NCBI GenBank assembly: GCA_015068025.1
Contig: SVLH01000005.1
Span: 1-64,000, forward strand
From: Oscillospiraceae bacterium
Lineage (GTDB): Bacteria > Bacillota > Clostridia > Oscillospirales > Oscillospiraceae
DNA length: 64,000 bases
Reading direction: 5' to 3'
A program made the position numbers and the translations under genes. This document shows, one piece after another, positions 49,923-58,132 of the stretch. The first letter of the stretch is position 1; each line of letters opens with the position of its first letter. Below the pieces are notes generated by a model. The model was not told the DNA's origin and did no database searches. It saw only the letters and a list, made by a program, of their open reading frames with translations.

Positions 49923-52472
49923 ATGGCGACATTTACCGTGAACGGCCGCACCGTGACCGTGGAAAAAAACCAGAAACTCATCCGTTACCTCCGGGATGAA
50001 CTGCGCCTGGCCAGCGTGAAAGACGGCTGCAGCGAGGGTGCCTGCGGCACCTGTACCGTGCTGATCGACGGCAAGGCCACCAAGGCCTGCATCCCCCAGA
50101 CCGATAAACTGGAAGGGAAGGAGATCCTGACTGTTGAGGGTCTCAGCCCATTTGAACAAGAGGTTTATACATACGCCTTCGGCAAGGCCGGCGCGGTGCA
50201 GTGCGGGTTCTGCATCCCCGGTATGGTGATCTCCGCCAAGGCGCTGCTGGACAAAAATCCGACTCCCACCCGGGAAGAAGCCGCCTTTGCCATTCGCAAC
50301 AACATCTGCCGCTGCACCGGCTATGTCAAGATCATCGACGGCATCCTGCTGGCGGCGGAGGTGTTTGCTTCCGGTAAGATTCCGGAAGCCCCCACGGACT
50401 GGTCACTGGGCCAGCGCGTGCCCCGGATTGACGTGGAGGAGAAGGTCACCGGCACCGGCATCTATCCCGATGATATTTATCTGGACGGCATGATCTACGG
50501 CAGCGCCGTTCGCTCTGCCTATCCCCGCGCCCGGGTGCTTGCCATCCACACAGAAGAAGCGGAAGCGCTGCCCGGCGTGGTAGGCGTGTTTACCGCCGCC
50601 GACATTCCCGGCCAGAACAAGGTGGGACACCTGAAAAAAGATTGGGACACTATGATCGCCGTGGGCGACATCACCCACTATCTGGGCGACGCCATTTGCC
50701 TTGTGGCGGCGGAAACGCCGGAGATTTTGGCAAAGGCCAAGGAGCTGGTGCGGGTGGACTATGAGGAACTGCCCATGGTGCGCTCGCCCCGAGAGGCCAT
50801 GCTGCCTGATGCGCCGTTGGTACACGAGACCGGCAACCTGCTGGCTCACAAGCACATCCAGCGTGGCAATCCGGCGGAGGCCATCGCAAAATCCAAGTAT
50901 GTGCTGACCCAGCGCTTCTCCACGCCCTGGACGGAACACGCGTTTCTGGAGCCGGAGTGCGCCGTGGCCTATCCGGAGGATGACGGCGTTATGATCCTCT
51001 CCACGGATCAGAGTGCCTACGATACCCAGCACGAAACGATGGGGATGCTGGGCCTGCCCGCCGAGAAGGTGAAGGTCCGCAACTGTCTGGTGGGCGGCGG
51101 CTTCGGCGGAAAAGAAGATGTTACCGTGCAGCACCATGCGGCGCTGATCGCATACCTGACCAAGCGGCCGGTGAAAGTGAAGCTGACCCGCGCCGAGAGT
51201 ATCCTGATCCACCCAAAGCGTCACCCGATGGAGATGGAATTTTCTCTGGGCTGTGATGAAAACGGCATCATTCAGGGCGTGGCGGCGGAAGTCATTGCCG
51301 ACACCGGCGCTTATGCCTCGTTGGGCGGTCCGGTGTTGGAGCGCGCCTGCACCCATGCCGCTGGCCCCTATAATTATCAGAATTTCGAGATCGACGGCTG
51401 GGCCTACTACACCAACAACCCGCCTGCCGGTGCGTTTCGCGGCTTCGGTGTGACCCAGACCTGCTTCTGCATTGAAAGTCTGCTGAACCGGATGGCCGAT
51501 CTGGTGGGTATTACCCCGTGGGAGATCCGCTACCGCAACGCCATCCGCCCCGGACAGGAACTGCCAAACGGCCAGATTGTGGACGAATCCACCGGTCTGG
51601 TGGAGACGCTGGAGGCGGTGAAGCCCTATGTGGATGCCAACCCCTATGTGGGGCTGGCCTGCGCCATGAAAAACGCCGGTGTCGGCGTGGGTATCCCTGA
51701 TACCGGCCGCGTCCGGCTGGTGGTGCAGGACGGCAAGATCCACATACTGGCCGGTGCTTCCTGTATCGGGCAGGGACTGGGCACCGTGCTGGTGCAGATG
51801 GTCTGCCAGCAGACAGGTGTTGCCCGGGAACAGGTGGTGTACGAGCGGGCGAACACCTACAACGCGCCGGATTCCGGCACGACATCCGGTTCCCGCCAGA
51901 CCCTTGTGACCGGCGAAGCCTGTCGCAGAGCCTGTGAGGAACTGATAGAAGCATTAAAGGGAAAAACCTTGACAGACCTGAATGGGCAGGAGTTTTACGG
52001 AGAATATCTGGCAAAAACCGACCCGTTGGGCGCCGAGGTGCCGAATCCTGTCAGCCATGTGGCTTACGGTTATGCCACCCAGGTGTGTGTTCTGGATGAG
52101 GACGGAAAGATCCGTCAGATGGTGGCTGCCCACGATGTGGGCAAGGCTGTGAACCCCACCTCCATTGAAGGCCAGATCGAAGGCGGCGTGGTCATGTCCA
52201 TGGGTTTTGCCCTGACAGAGCGCTATCCGCTGGAGGACTGCAAGCCCACCGCCAAATACGGCACGCTGGGTCTGTTCCGGGCCAACCAGATCCCGGAGAT
52301 TGTTCCCATCATCGTTGAAAAACAGGGATTGAATGTGGCCTGCGGCGCCATTGGTATTGGCGAGATCACATCCATCCCCACAGCACCTGCCATTGCGGAT
52401 GCCTATTACCGCTATGACGGACAGTTCCGCACCAGCCTGCCGCTGGCGGATACCCCCTATACACGTAAATAA
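49923..52472 (+). CDS. Selenium-dependent-type xanthine dehydrogenase (2Fe-2S and Mo domains fused)
   Basis: This 849-residue protein has the layout of the selenium-dependent xanthine dehydrogenase family. A 2Fe-2S region holds two clusters (Cys36, 41, 44 and 56; Cys94, 97, 129 and 131 in QCGFCIPG and ICRCTG). It is fused to the molybdopterin-cytosine-dinucleotide domain that begins TDWSLGQRVPRIDVEEKVTG at about 155. Mo-domain motifs are GGGFGGKED, GAFRGFGV and the Q-loop GQGLGTVLV. The likely catalytic Glu814 lies in AIGIGEITSIP, whereas XdhA in this window has KSLGEPPA. The FAD module is missing, so electrons must go to a partner. The start is ATG 49923 behind GGAGGAAG; six upstream codons are excluded. 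Substrate (xanthine, hypoxanthine or a nicotinate-like ring) is unproven. Confidence 0.88.
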   Translation: MATFTVNGRTVTVEKNQKLIRYLRDELRLASVKDGCSEGACGTCTVLIDGKATKACIPQTDKLEGKEILTVEGLSPFEQEVYTYAFGKAGAVQCGFCIPGMVISAKALLDKNPTPTREEAAFAIRNNICRCTGYVKIIDGILLAAEVFASGKIPEAPTDWSLGQRVPRIDVEEKVTGTGIYPDDIYLDGMIYGSAVRSAYPRARVLAIHTEEAEALPGVVGVFTAADIPGQNKVGHLKKDWDTMIAVGDITHYLGDAICLVAAETPEILAKAKELVRVDYEELPMVRSPREAMLPDAPLVHETGNLLAHKHIQRGNPAEAIAKSKYVLTQRFSTPWTEHAFLEPECAVAYPEDDGVMILSTDQSAYDTQHETMGMLGLPAEKVKVRNCLVGGGFGGKEDVTVQHHAALIAYLTKRPVKVKLTRAESILIHPKRHPMEMEFSLGCDENGIIQGVAAEVIADTGAYASLGGPVLERACTHAAGPYNYQNFEIDGWAYYTNNPPAGAFRGFGVTQTCFCIESLLNRMADLVGITPWEIRYRNAIRPGQELPNGQIVDESTGLVETLEAVKPYVDANPYVGLACAMKNAGVGVGIPDTGRVRLVVQDGKIHILAGASCIGQGLGTVLVQMVCQQTGVAREQVVYERANTYNAPDSGTTSGSRQTLVTGEACRRACEELIEALKGKTLTDLNGQEFYGEYLAKTDPLGAEVPNPVSHVAYGYATQVCVLDEDGKIRQMVAAHDVGKAVNPTSIEGQIEGGVVMSMGFALTERYPLEDCKPTAKYGTLGLFRANQIPEIVPIIVEKQGLNVACGAIGIGEITSIPTAPAIADAYYRYDGQFRTSLPLADTPYTRK

Positions 52473-52505
52473 AAGAAGCCGCGGCGGAAAGCCGCCGCGG
52501 CTTAT
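52473..52505. terminator. Bidirectional terminator between the fused XDH gene and mocA
   Basis: AAGCCGCGGCGG pairs with CCGCCGCGGCTT, loop about AAAG; A's before and T-rich sequence after fit both directions. Confidence 0.7.
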
Positions 52506-52506
52506 C

Positions 52507-53088
52507 TTATAAAGGAAGGCTGTGCAGCGCTTCCGGAGTATCCACGTCGAACAGCTCTGCGTCATCGGTTTCCAGCAGTACCAGATCAGCCTCGTGACGG
52601 CGGATGACGCTGCTGCCGCCCCGGTCTTCCGTCAGTTCCATCAGCTTCGGGAAGAAGCGGGCAGGGAAGATACATGGGTTGCCGCGGATGCCGTTGTGTC
52701 CAAGAGCGGCGATCTTTTCCGGCTGTTGTTTCCAAAACTCTGCCAGCGCCGCCACGGTTTCCTTCCGCAGCAGCGGCTGGTCGGAGACCAGAAACAAAAC
52801 GCCGTCACAATCGCGCAGTTGGGTCAGTCCCAACTGGATGGTGTGGCTGATGCCATACTCCGGGTGCGGGTTATGCAGGGCGGAAAAGTGAAATTCCTCT
52901 GCGAGGCGCATGATCTCCGGATACTGGGTGACGACCACTACGTTGTGGAACAGCGCTGCCGGAACGGCCTCCAGCGCACGCAGAATCAGGCTGCGGCCAT
53001 CCAGTTGTGCGGCCAATTTGTTTTCGCCAAAGCGTTTGGCATTTCCCGCTGCCATGACGACACATCCGATTTTCAGGCATTTTTCCAA
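52507..53088 (-). CDS. mocA: Molybdenum cofactor cytidylyltransferase MocA-like
   Basis: This 193-residue nucleotidyltransferase converts molybdopterin cofactor to the cytosine dinucleotide form used by xanthine dehydrogenases. The GT-A start GCVVMAAGNAKRFGENKLAA is the MobA/MocA signature, and VLFLVSDQPLLRKETV with the SDQP motif binds the metal. NPCIFPARFFPKLMEL and the C-terminal VLLETDDAELFDVDTPEALH are also conserved. It starts with TTG at 53088 behind GAGGTGAT; the ATG at 53080 is in another frame. The minus-strand promoter TTGACG-18-TATACT is at 53111-53140. Its place between two Mo hydroxylases argues for MocA rather than MobA. The selectivity for CTP is not shown by sequence. Confidence 0.85.
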   Translation of the reverse strand: MEKCLKIGCVVMAAGNAKRFGENKLAAQLDGRSLILRALEAVPAALFHNVVVVTQYPEIMRLAEEFHFSALHNPHPEYGISHTIQLGLTQLRDCDGVLFLVSDQPLLRKETVAALAEFWKQQPEKIAALGHNGIRGNPCIFPARFFPKLMELTEDRGGSSVIRRHEADLVLLETDDAELFDVDTPEALHSLPL

Positions 53089-53110
53089 GAAGCATCACCT
53101 CGCTGCTTGT

Positions 53111-53140
53111 AGTATATCCGTTTTTTCCCCAAACCGTCAA
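53111..53140 (-). promoter_or_regulatory. Promoter of mocA
   Basis: On the minus strand TTGACG (53140-53135) and TATACT (53116-53111) are 18 bases apart. No clear plus-strand promoter for xdhA was seen in the same 89-base gap. Confidence 0.6.
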
Positions 53141-53177
53141 CGGGGGAGAGCCCGATTTCATGAGGAGGGACAGCCAT

Positions 53178-55472
53178 ATGAGCAAAAGTGTCGGAAAAAG
53201 TGTGATCCGCGTGGATGCCTACGAAAAGGCCACCGGACGCGCCAAATACATGGATGACCTTTGCGACAAGGGCGCACTGGTCGCAAAGATCTGTCACTCC
53301 ACCATTGCCCACGGCTATGTGACCGCTGTGGACACTGCAGAGGCAGAGACGATCCCGGGCGTGGTGAAGATTCTGACCTGCTTTGATGTGCCCAATATCC
53401 CGTTTCCCACGGCAGGCCATCCCTGGTCCACCGACCCCGGACATCAGGATGTGGCGGATCGACTGCTGCTCAACCGCCATGTGCGCTACTGGGGCGACGA
53501 TGTGGCGGTGGTCATTGCGGAAAACGAGGTGGCTGCGGCGCAGGCTGTCCGCGCGTTGAAGGTGGAATACGAGGAACTGCCCTTCGTGCTGGATGTGCAG
53601 AAAGCCATGGAGGAGGGCGCGCCCCTGATCCATGAGGAATATCCCGGCAACATCCTCAAACACACGGACATCCGCCGCGGCGACTATGAGACCGCCCGGA
53701 AGGAGCCGGGGCTGATCTGCGTGGAGGGGTGGTACGATACCCCCACCGTGCAGCATTGCCACATCGAAAACCACGGCTGCTTCGCCTATGAGGAGGCAGG
53801 CCGCATTGTGGTGGTTTCCTCTACCCAGATCCCGCACATCATCCGCCGCGTGGTGGGTCAGGCGCTGGGTATCCCCTGGGGCAAGGTGCGTGTCATCAAG
53901 CCCTATATCGGCGGCGGCTTCGGCAACAAGCAGGACGCCCTGTACGAGCCCCTTTGCGCGTGGTGTACCACCCAGGTGGGCGGCCGACTGGTGAAACTGG
54001 AGTGCAGCCGGGAGGAGACCTTCGTTTCCAACCGCGTCCGCCACGCCATCCGCACCCACATCATCTCCTATGTCCGTCCCGACGGTACACTGGTGGCTCG
54101 GAAGTTCGAGGCCTTCTCCAATCAGGGTGCTTACGCTTCTCACGGCCACGGCGTGGTAGCCAAGGGTATGGGCGCGTTCCCACAGCTGTACCCCTGCGAC
54201 AATCTGGAATGCGACTGCTGGTCGGTATTCACCAACCGCCCCGCTGCCGGCGCCATGCGCGGATACGGTATTCCGCAGGCCATGTTTGCCGGGGAAGCCC
54301 ATATCGACGACATCTGTAAGGCTATCGGTATGGAACCGCTGGAATTCCGCCGCAGAAATTTGATGCCGGTGGGCTATAAGGACGCCTTCTCCAAGAATGA
54401 GCTGTATTACGACAGCTTCAACCAGTGCATGGATCGCGGAATGGAGCTGCTGGACTATGCGCGCAAGCGGAAGGAATATCAGAACCAGACCGGCTCCGTC
54501 CGCCGCGGCGTGGGTTTGGCGGTGTTCTGGTACAACACCGCAGTGTGGCCCATTTCGCTGGAGTCCTCCTCCTGCCGCATGGTGCTGAATCAGGACGGCT
54601 CCCTCCAGTTCCAGACCGGCGAAACGGAGATCGGTCAGGGCTGCGATACCGCCTATTCCCAGATGGTGGCAGATGCCGTGGGCATCCCGCTGAAGGATGT
54701 GCACGTGGTGTCTACACAGGATACGGACATTACGCCCTTCGGTCTTGGTGCCTATGCCTCCCGGCAGACTTATGTGGGCAGCTTTGCCATCGTGCAGACG
54801 GCACAGGCGCTGCGGGAGCGGATTTTGAACATTGCTCACGAACAGACTCGGATGCCGGTGTCCAATCTGGATCTGGTGGACGGGCAGATCATCCGCAAGT
54901 CCGACGGCCGTGTGCTGAAATCGCTGGGTGAACTGGCCACGGAGAGCCTGTATTCTCTGGAATCCAGCCAGCATATCACGGCGGAGACCACTGCCCAGAT
55001 CAAGACCAACGCCTATTCCTTCGGCTGCAGCCTTGCAGAGGTGGAAGTGGATATCCCCATGTGCAAGGTGAAGCTGCTGAACCTTGTCAATGTGCATGAC
55101 TGTGGCCGGCTCATCAATCCCGCACTGGCGGAGGCGCAGGTTCACGGCGGCATGTCTATGGGTATCGGCTTCGGTCTCTCGGAAGAACTGAAATTCGACG
55201 AAAAGACCGGCAAGCCGCTGAACAACAACCTGCTGGACTATAAGCTCTCCACTTTTATGGATCACCCTGCGCTGCAGGCTGCTTTCGCGGAGAATCCCGA
55301 GCCAACCGCGCCATTCGGAACCAAGTCGCTGGGCGAACCGCCGGCCTGCTCGCCGGCGCCTGCCATCCGCAATGCCATTCTGCAGGCCACCGGCGTTGCC
55401 GTTGACAGCTGTCCCATCACACCCCATGTGCTCTACCGGGCATTCAAAGAGGCGGGACTTATCACAGATTAA
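53178..55472 (+). CDS. xdhA: Xanthine dehydrogenase molybdenum-binding subunit XdhA
   Basis: This 764-residue protein is the large, molybdopterin-binding subunit of a three-part xanthine dehydrogenase that oxidises hypoxanthine and xanthine. It starts VGKSVIRVDAYEKATGRAKY, has GGGFGNKQDALY, PAAGAMRGYGIPQA and ETEIGQGCDTAYSQM, and the active-site Glu720 in GTKSLGEPPACSP. This is the layout of the E. coli XdhA type (about 750 residues). The ATG at 53178 is preceded by GAGGAGGGA; a short 5' extension is excluded. xdhB follows after 15 bases and xdhC overlaps xdhB, so the set is one operon. It needs MCD cofactor, supplied by mocA next door. Confidence 0.92.
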   Translation: MSKSVGKSVIRVDAYEKATGRAKYMDDLCDKGALVAKICHSTIAHGYVTAVDTAEAETIPGVVKILTCFDVPNIPFPTAGHPWSTDPGHQDVADRLLLNRHVRYWGDDVAVVIAENEVAAAQAVRALKVEYEELPFVLDVQKAMEEGAPLIHEEYPGNILKHTDIRRGDYETARKEPGLICVEGWYDTPTVQHCHIENHGCFAYEEAGRIVVVSSTQIPHIIRRVVGQALGIPWGKVRVIKPYIGGGFGNKQDALYEPLCAWCTTQVGGRLVKLECSREETFVSNRVRHAIRTHIISYVRPDGTLVARKFEAFSNQGAYASHGHGVVAKGMGAFPQLYPCDNLECDCWSVFTNRPAAGAMRGYGIPQAMFAGEAHIDDICKAIGMEPLEFRRRNLMPVGYKDAFSKNELYYDSFNQCMDRGMELLDYARKRKEYQNQTGSVRRGVGLAVFWYNTAVWPISLESSSCRMVLNQDGSLQFQTGETEIGQGCDTAYSQMVADAVGIPLKDVHVVSTQDTDITPFGLGAYASRQTYVGSFAIVQTAQALRERILNIAHEQTRMPVSNLDLVDGQIIRKSDGRVLKSLGELATESLYSLESSQHITAETTAQIKTNAYSFGCSLAEVEVDIPMCKVKLLNLVNVHDCGRLINPALAEAQVHGGMSMGIGFGLSEELKFDEKTGKPLNNNLLDYKLSTFMDHPALQAAFAENPEPTAPFGTKSLGEPPACSPAPAIRNAILQATGVAVDSCPITPHVLYRAFKEAGLITD

Positions 55473-55487
55473 AGGAGGAAACGCGTT

Positions 55488-56369
55488 ATGTATGATATGA
55501 AAGCCTTGTATCAGGCCAAAACCGTGGCAGACGCTGTTTCCCTCCGTCTGGCACACCCTGATGCCCACATCATCGCCGGCGGCAGCGACGTGCTGGTGCA
55601 GATGCGGGAAGGGAAACGCGCCGGTGTGGAGCTAATCTCCATCTACGGCCTCGACGAGCTGCGGGGTGTGAAGCTGGAGACGGACGGCACCATCCGCATT
55701 GGTTCCCTGACCAGTTTTTCCCACATCACCCATGACCCCATTATTCAGGCGCATATCAATGTGCTGGGTGAGGCGGTGGATCAGGTGGGTGGCCCCCAGA
55801 TCCGCAACATCGGCACCATCGGCGGCAATACCTGCAACGGTGTGACCTCTGCGGATTCCGCGTCTACGCTTCATGCGCTGGATGCCATCGTGGAACTGAC
55901 CGGTGCCAACGGCGTGCGCCATTGCCCCATTCATGAGTTTTATATCAAGGCCGGCAAGGTGGACATCCGGGAAGGAGAGATCCAGACCGCCATCCTCATC
56001 CCGAAGGAGAGTTACGAGAACACTTTTGGCCATTACATCAAATACGCCATGCGCAATGCCATGGACATCGCCACGCTGGGCACTTCTGTCAATGTCCGGC
56101 TATCTGCTGACAAAAAGACGGTGGAACGCGCCCGCATCGCCTTTGGTGTGGCCGGACCTGTACCCCTGCGGGCAAAGACTGCCGAGGTACTGGCTGCCGG
56201 AAAGGCCGTCAGCATGGAACTGGCAGAGGATTTTGCCTGTGCGGTGAAGGAGGACATCAACCCCCGCGACTCCTGGCGTGCCGCCAAAGACTTCCGGATG
56301 CACATTGCAGTGGAGAGTGCAAAACGCGCCTTTGTTGAGTCTGTAAGACTTGCGGGAGGTGAACTGTAA
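55488..56369 (+). CDS. xdhB: Xanthine dehydrogenase FAD-binding subunit XdhB
   Basis: This 293-residue subunit carries FAD in the vanillyl-alcohol-oxidase-type domain. The first FAD-binding motif is HIIAGGSDVLVQMREGKR and the second TIGGNTCNGVTSADSAS. The C-terminal CO-dehydrogenase-like domain follows (VERARIAFGVAGPVPLRAKT). It passes electrons from the FeS subunit to NAD. AAAGGAGG lies before the ATG. The stop codon overlaps the start of xdhC by one base (TAATG). Length fits the family (about 290). Confidence 0.94.
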   Translation: MYDMKALYQAKTVADAVSLRLAHPDAHIIAGGSDVLVQMREGKRAGVELISIYGLDELRGVKLETDGTIRIGSLTSFSHITHDPIIQAHINVLGEAVDQVGGPQIRNIGTIGGNTCNGVTSADSASTLHALDAIVELTGANGVRHCPIHEFYIKAGKVDIREGEIQTAILIPKESYENTFGHYIKYAMRNAMDIATLGTSVNVRLSADKKTVERARIAFGVAGPVPLRAKTAEVLAAGKAVSMELAEDFACAVKEDINPRDSWRAAKDFRMHIAVESAKRAFVESVRLAGGEL

Positions 56370-56875
56370 TGGAAAAGCACATTACACAGTATCAGACCGT
56401 TCGGTTTACCCTGAATGGCCGTGAGGTGGAGCGCACCGTGGATGTGCGCGCCAGTTTGACGGATATGCTGCGCAACGATTACCGTATGACCTCCGTGAAG
56501 AAGGGCTGTGAGGTGGGGGAGTGCGGCGCCTGCACCGTCATCATCGACGGCGAGGCCTTCAACTCCTGCATCTATCTGGCTGTCTGGGCGGAGGGGAAGC
56601 ACATCACCACTTTGGAGGGTCTGCTTGGCCCCAACGGAGAGCTGTCCGACATTCAGCAGGCTTTTGTGGAGGAGGCGGCGATCCAGTGCGGCTTCTGCAC
56701 GCCGGGCTTCATCCTGACGGCGTGGGAGATCCTGGAAAGCGGCAGGGAATATGCCGATGACGAGCTGCGCAAGCTGCTCTCCGGCCATCTGTGCCGCTGC
56801 ACCGGCTATGAAAACATCCTCCGTGCCGTGAAAAAGACCATGTACCGTCGGCTGGGCAAAGAACTGCCCCGGTAA
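56369..56875 (+). CDS. xdhC: Xanthine dehydrogenase iron-sulfur subunit XdhC
   Basis: This 168-residue subunit has two 2Fe-2S clusters: the plant-ferredoxin type (Cys47, 52, 55 and 67 in GCEVGECGACTVIIDG...NSC) and the helical type (Cys107, 110, 142 and 144 in IQCGFCTPG and HLCRCTGYENI). It relays electrons from the molybdenum centre to FAD. Its stop is 36 bases before the next gene, a cytidylate-kinase-like protein, which may be part of the same transcript. The XdhC name follows E. coli usage; in other bacteria the same name is given to a maturation factor, which this is not. Confidence 0.94.
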   Translation: MEKHITQYQTVRFTLNGREVERTVDVRASLTDMLRNDYRMTSVKKGCEVGECGACTVIIDGEAFNSCIYLAVWAEGKHITTLEGLLGPNGELSDIQQAFVEEAAIQCGFCTPGFILTAWEILESGREYADDELRKLLSGHLCRCTGYENILRAVKKTMYRRLGKELPR

Positions 56876-56911
56876 GAGCCGCGTAAAGAACACTAAAAAG
56901 GGGGTTTCTCC

Positions 56912-57568
56912 ATGAAAACCATCATCACCATCGGCCGGCAATTCGGCAGCGGCGGCAAGGAGATCGGAATTCGTGTCGCAAAGGAATTGGGTATTCCGTT
57001 TTACGACAAGGAACTTTTGCAGGAAGCAGCCAGAAAGAGCGGCCTGTGCCAGCAGATCATGGAAAGTTTTGATGAACGTCCCAGAAGCGCACTGTATTCC
57101 CTTGCCATGGATGCCTATATGCTTGGCTTGCCCAGTGCCGGGGCAGGAGATTCTTTGGAGCAGCAGGTATATCTGGCCACCTTTGATACCATCCGCCATA
57201 TTGCGGAGCAGGGTCCCTGTGTGATGATCGGCCGCTGCGCGGACTATGCGCTGGCGGAAAATCCCGACCTCCTGAGCCTGTTCATCCATGCACCCATGGA
57301 CGTCCGCATCCAGCGGGTGGCCAAGCGGCAGAACCTGACGCCGGAAAAGGCGCGACAGCTGATCGTCAAAACGGATAAACGGCGCGCGGCCTATTACGAG
57401 TACTATTCCTCCCGGAAATGGGGCGCTGTGGAAAGCTATGATTTCTGCCTGGATTCCAGCTATCTGGGACTCGGCAGAACGGTGGAGCTGATTCAGGCTA
57501 TGGTAGCCCACAAGGAGCACCCCATCCCCAGTCCCACAGAGTTCGACCCCACCCGCCCCAACGACTAA
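56912..57568 (+). CDS. Cytidylate-kinase-like P-loop protein
   Basis: This 218-residue protein matches the cytidylate-kinase-like family (AAA_26), which resembles but is not the standard CMP kinase. It opens KTIITIGRQFGSGGKEIGIR; the P-loop is GRQFGSGGKEIG, with Lys in the GSGGK position. After it come FYDKELLQEAARKSG, VMIGRCADYAL and FIHAPMDVRIQRVAKRQNL, followed by a DKRRAAYYEYYSSRKWG segment typical of the group. AAAAAGGGGG lies before the ATG. It follows xdhC closely and ends at a terminator, so it may be read with xdhABC. No function is established; a role in MCD cofactor or nucleotide supply is only a guess from position. Confidence 0.8.
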   Translation: MKTIITIGRQFGSGGKEIGIRVAKELGIPFYDKELLQEAARKSGLCQQIMESFDERPRSALYSLAMDAYMLGLPSAGAGDSLEQQVYLATFDTIRHIAEQGPCVMIGRCADYALAENPDLLSLFIHAPMDVRIQRVAKRQNLTPEKARQLIVKTDKRRAAYYEYYSSRKWGAVESYDFCLDSSYLGLGRTVELIQAMVAHKEHPIPSPTEFDPTRPND

Positions 57569-57575
57569 CGCAAAA

Positions 57576-57608
57576 AAAGAACGGGCTGACACAGCCCGTT
57601 CTTTTTGT
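57576..57608. terminator. Bidirectional terminator between the cytidylate-kinase-like gene and the ModE-like gene
   Basis: AAGAACGGGCT pairs with AGCCCGTTCTT around a GACAC loop; A7 before and T5 after allow both directions. Confidence 0.8.
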
Positions 57609-57610
57609 TT

Positions 57611-57976
57611 TCAATGTTCCGGATGCTTGAAAAACGCAAAGGCTTCCTCAAAACGCGCCTGTGCAAACGCATCCACCTCGGCCACGCAGGCGTTGTAGGT
57701 GTTCAGCAGCTGCTCGGCCTCCGGGGTCAACACCGCGCCGCCGCCGTGCTGCCCGCCGATGGTGGATTGGAGCATTTTGCAGCCAAAGACGTCCTCTGCC
57801 GTGCGGATGATGCGCCAGGCCTTGGAATAGGCCATTTCCATGGAAGCGGCAGCAGCCCGCAGGGATTTGTGGATCCGGACGCGCTCCAGAAGGGTGGCGA
57901 TACCGGGGCCGAAGCAGCGGCGGTCGTCCCCGGAATACAGGCGCAGGATCAGTTTGAGATGCAGTTCCTTATCCAT
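57611..57976 (-). CDS. ModE-like winged-helix regulator (DNA-binding domain only)
   Basis: This 121-residue protein is a winged helix-turn-helix of the ModE/LysR N-terminal type. Key stretches are the first helix region (LLERVRIHKSLRAAAASMEMA), the recognition helix YSKAWRIIRTAEDVFGCKML and the wing QHGGGAVLTPEAEQLLNTYN. In E. coli, ModE also has two molybdate-binding domains; here only the DNA-binding part is present, so the input signal is not molybdate binding in this chain. GGAGGG lies eight bases before the ATG. It is convergent with the xdh operon and may regulate it or molybdate uptake. Confidence 0.82.
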   Translation of the reverse strand: MDKELHLKLILRLYSGDDRRCFGPGIATLLERVRIHKSLRAAAASMEMAYSKAWRIIRTAEDVFGCKMLQSTIGGQHGGGAVLTPEAEQLLNTYNACVAEVDAFAQARFEEAFAFFKHPEH

Positions 57977-58053
57977 CGGTCTTCCCTCCGAAGCGGCGCC
58001 GAAAGCGATTTGCGGTGCCGCAGTTTTTTTTAGTGTACCACATTTCTGCCGAT

Positions 58054-58081
58054 TTGCAAACAGCGGAAACTGTGCTAGAAT
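58054..58081 (+). promoter_or_regulatory. Promoter of the aldo/keto reductase gene
   Basis: TTGCAA (58054-58059), 16-base spacer, TAGAAT (58076-58081) with TG before it. Confidence 0.65.
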
Positions 58082-58132
58082 ATCTTTGTTGAAAAATACC
58101 GCCTGACATGGCGATGTATCAGGAGGCCAAGC

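Noticed and set aside
53078..53080. ATG start for mocA
   Set aside because: It is in a different frame from the MobA/MocA motifs. The TTG at 53088 is the correct start.
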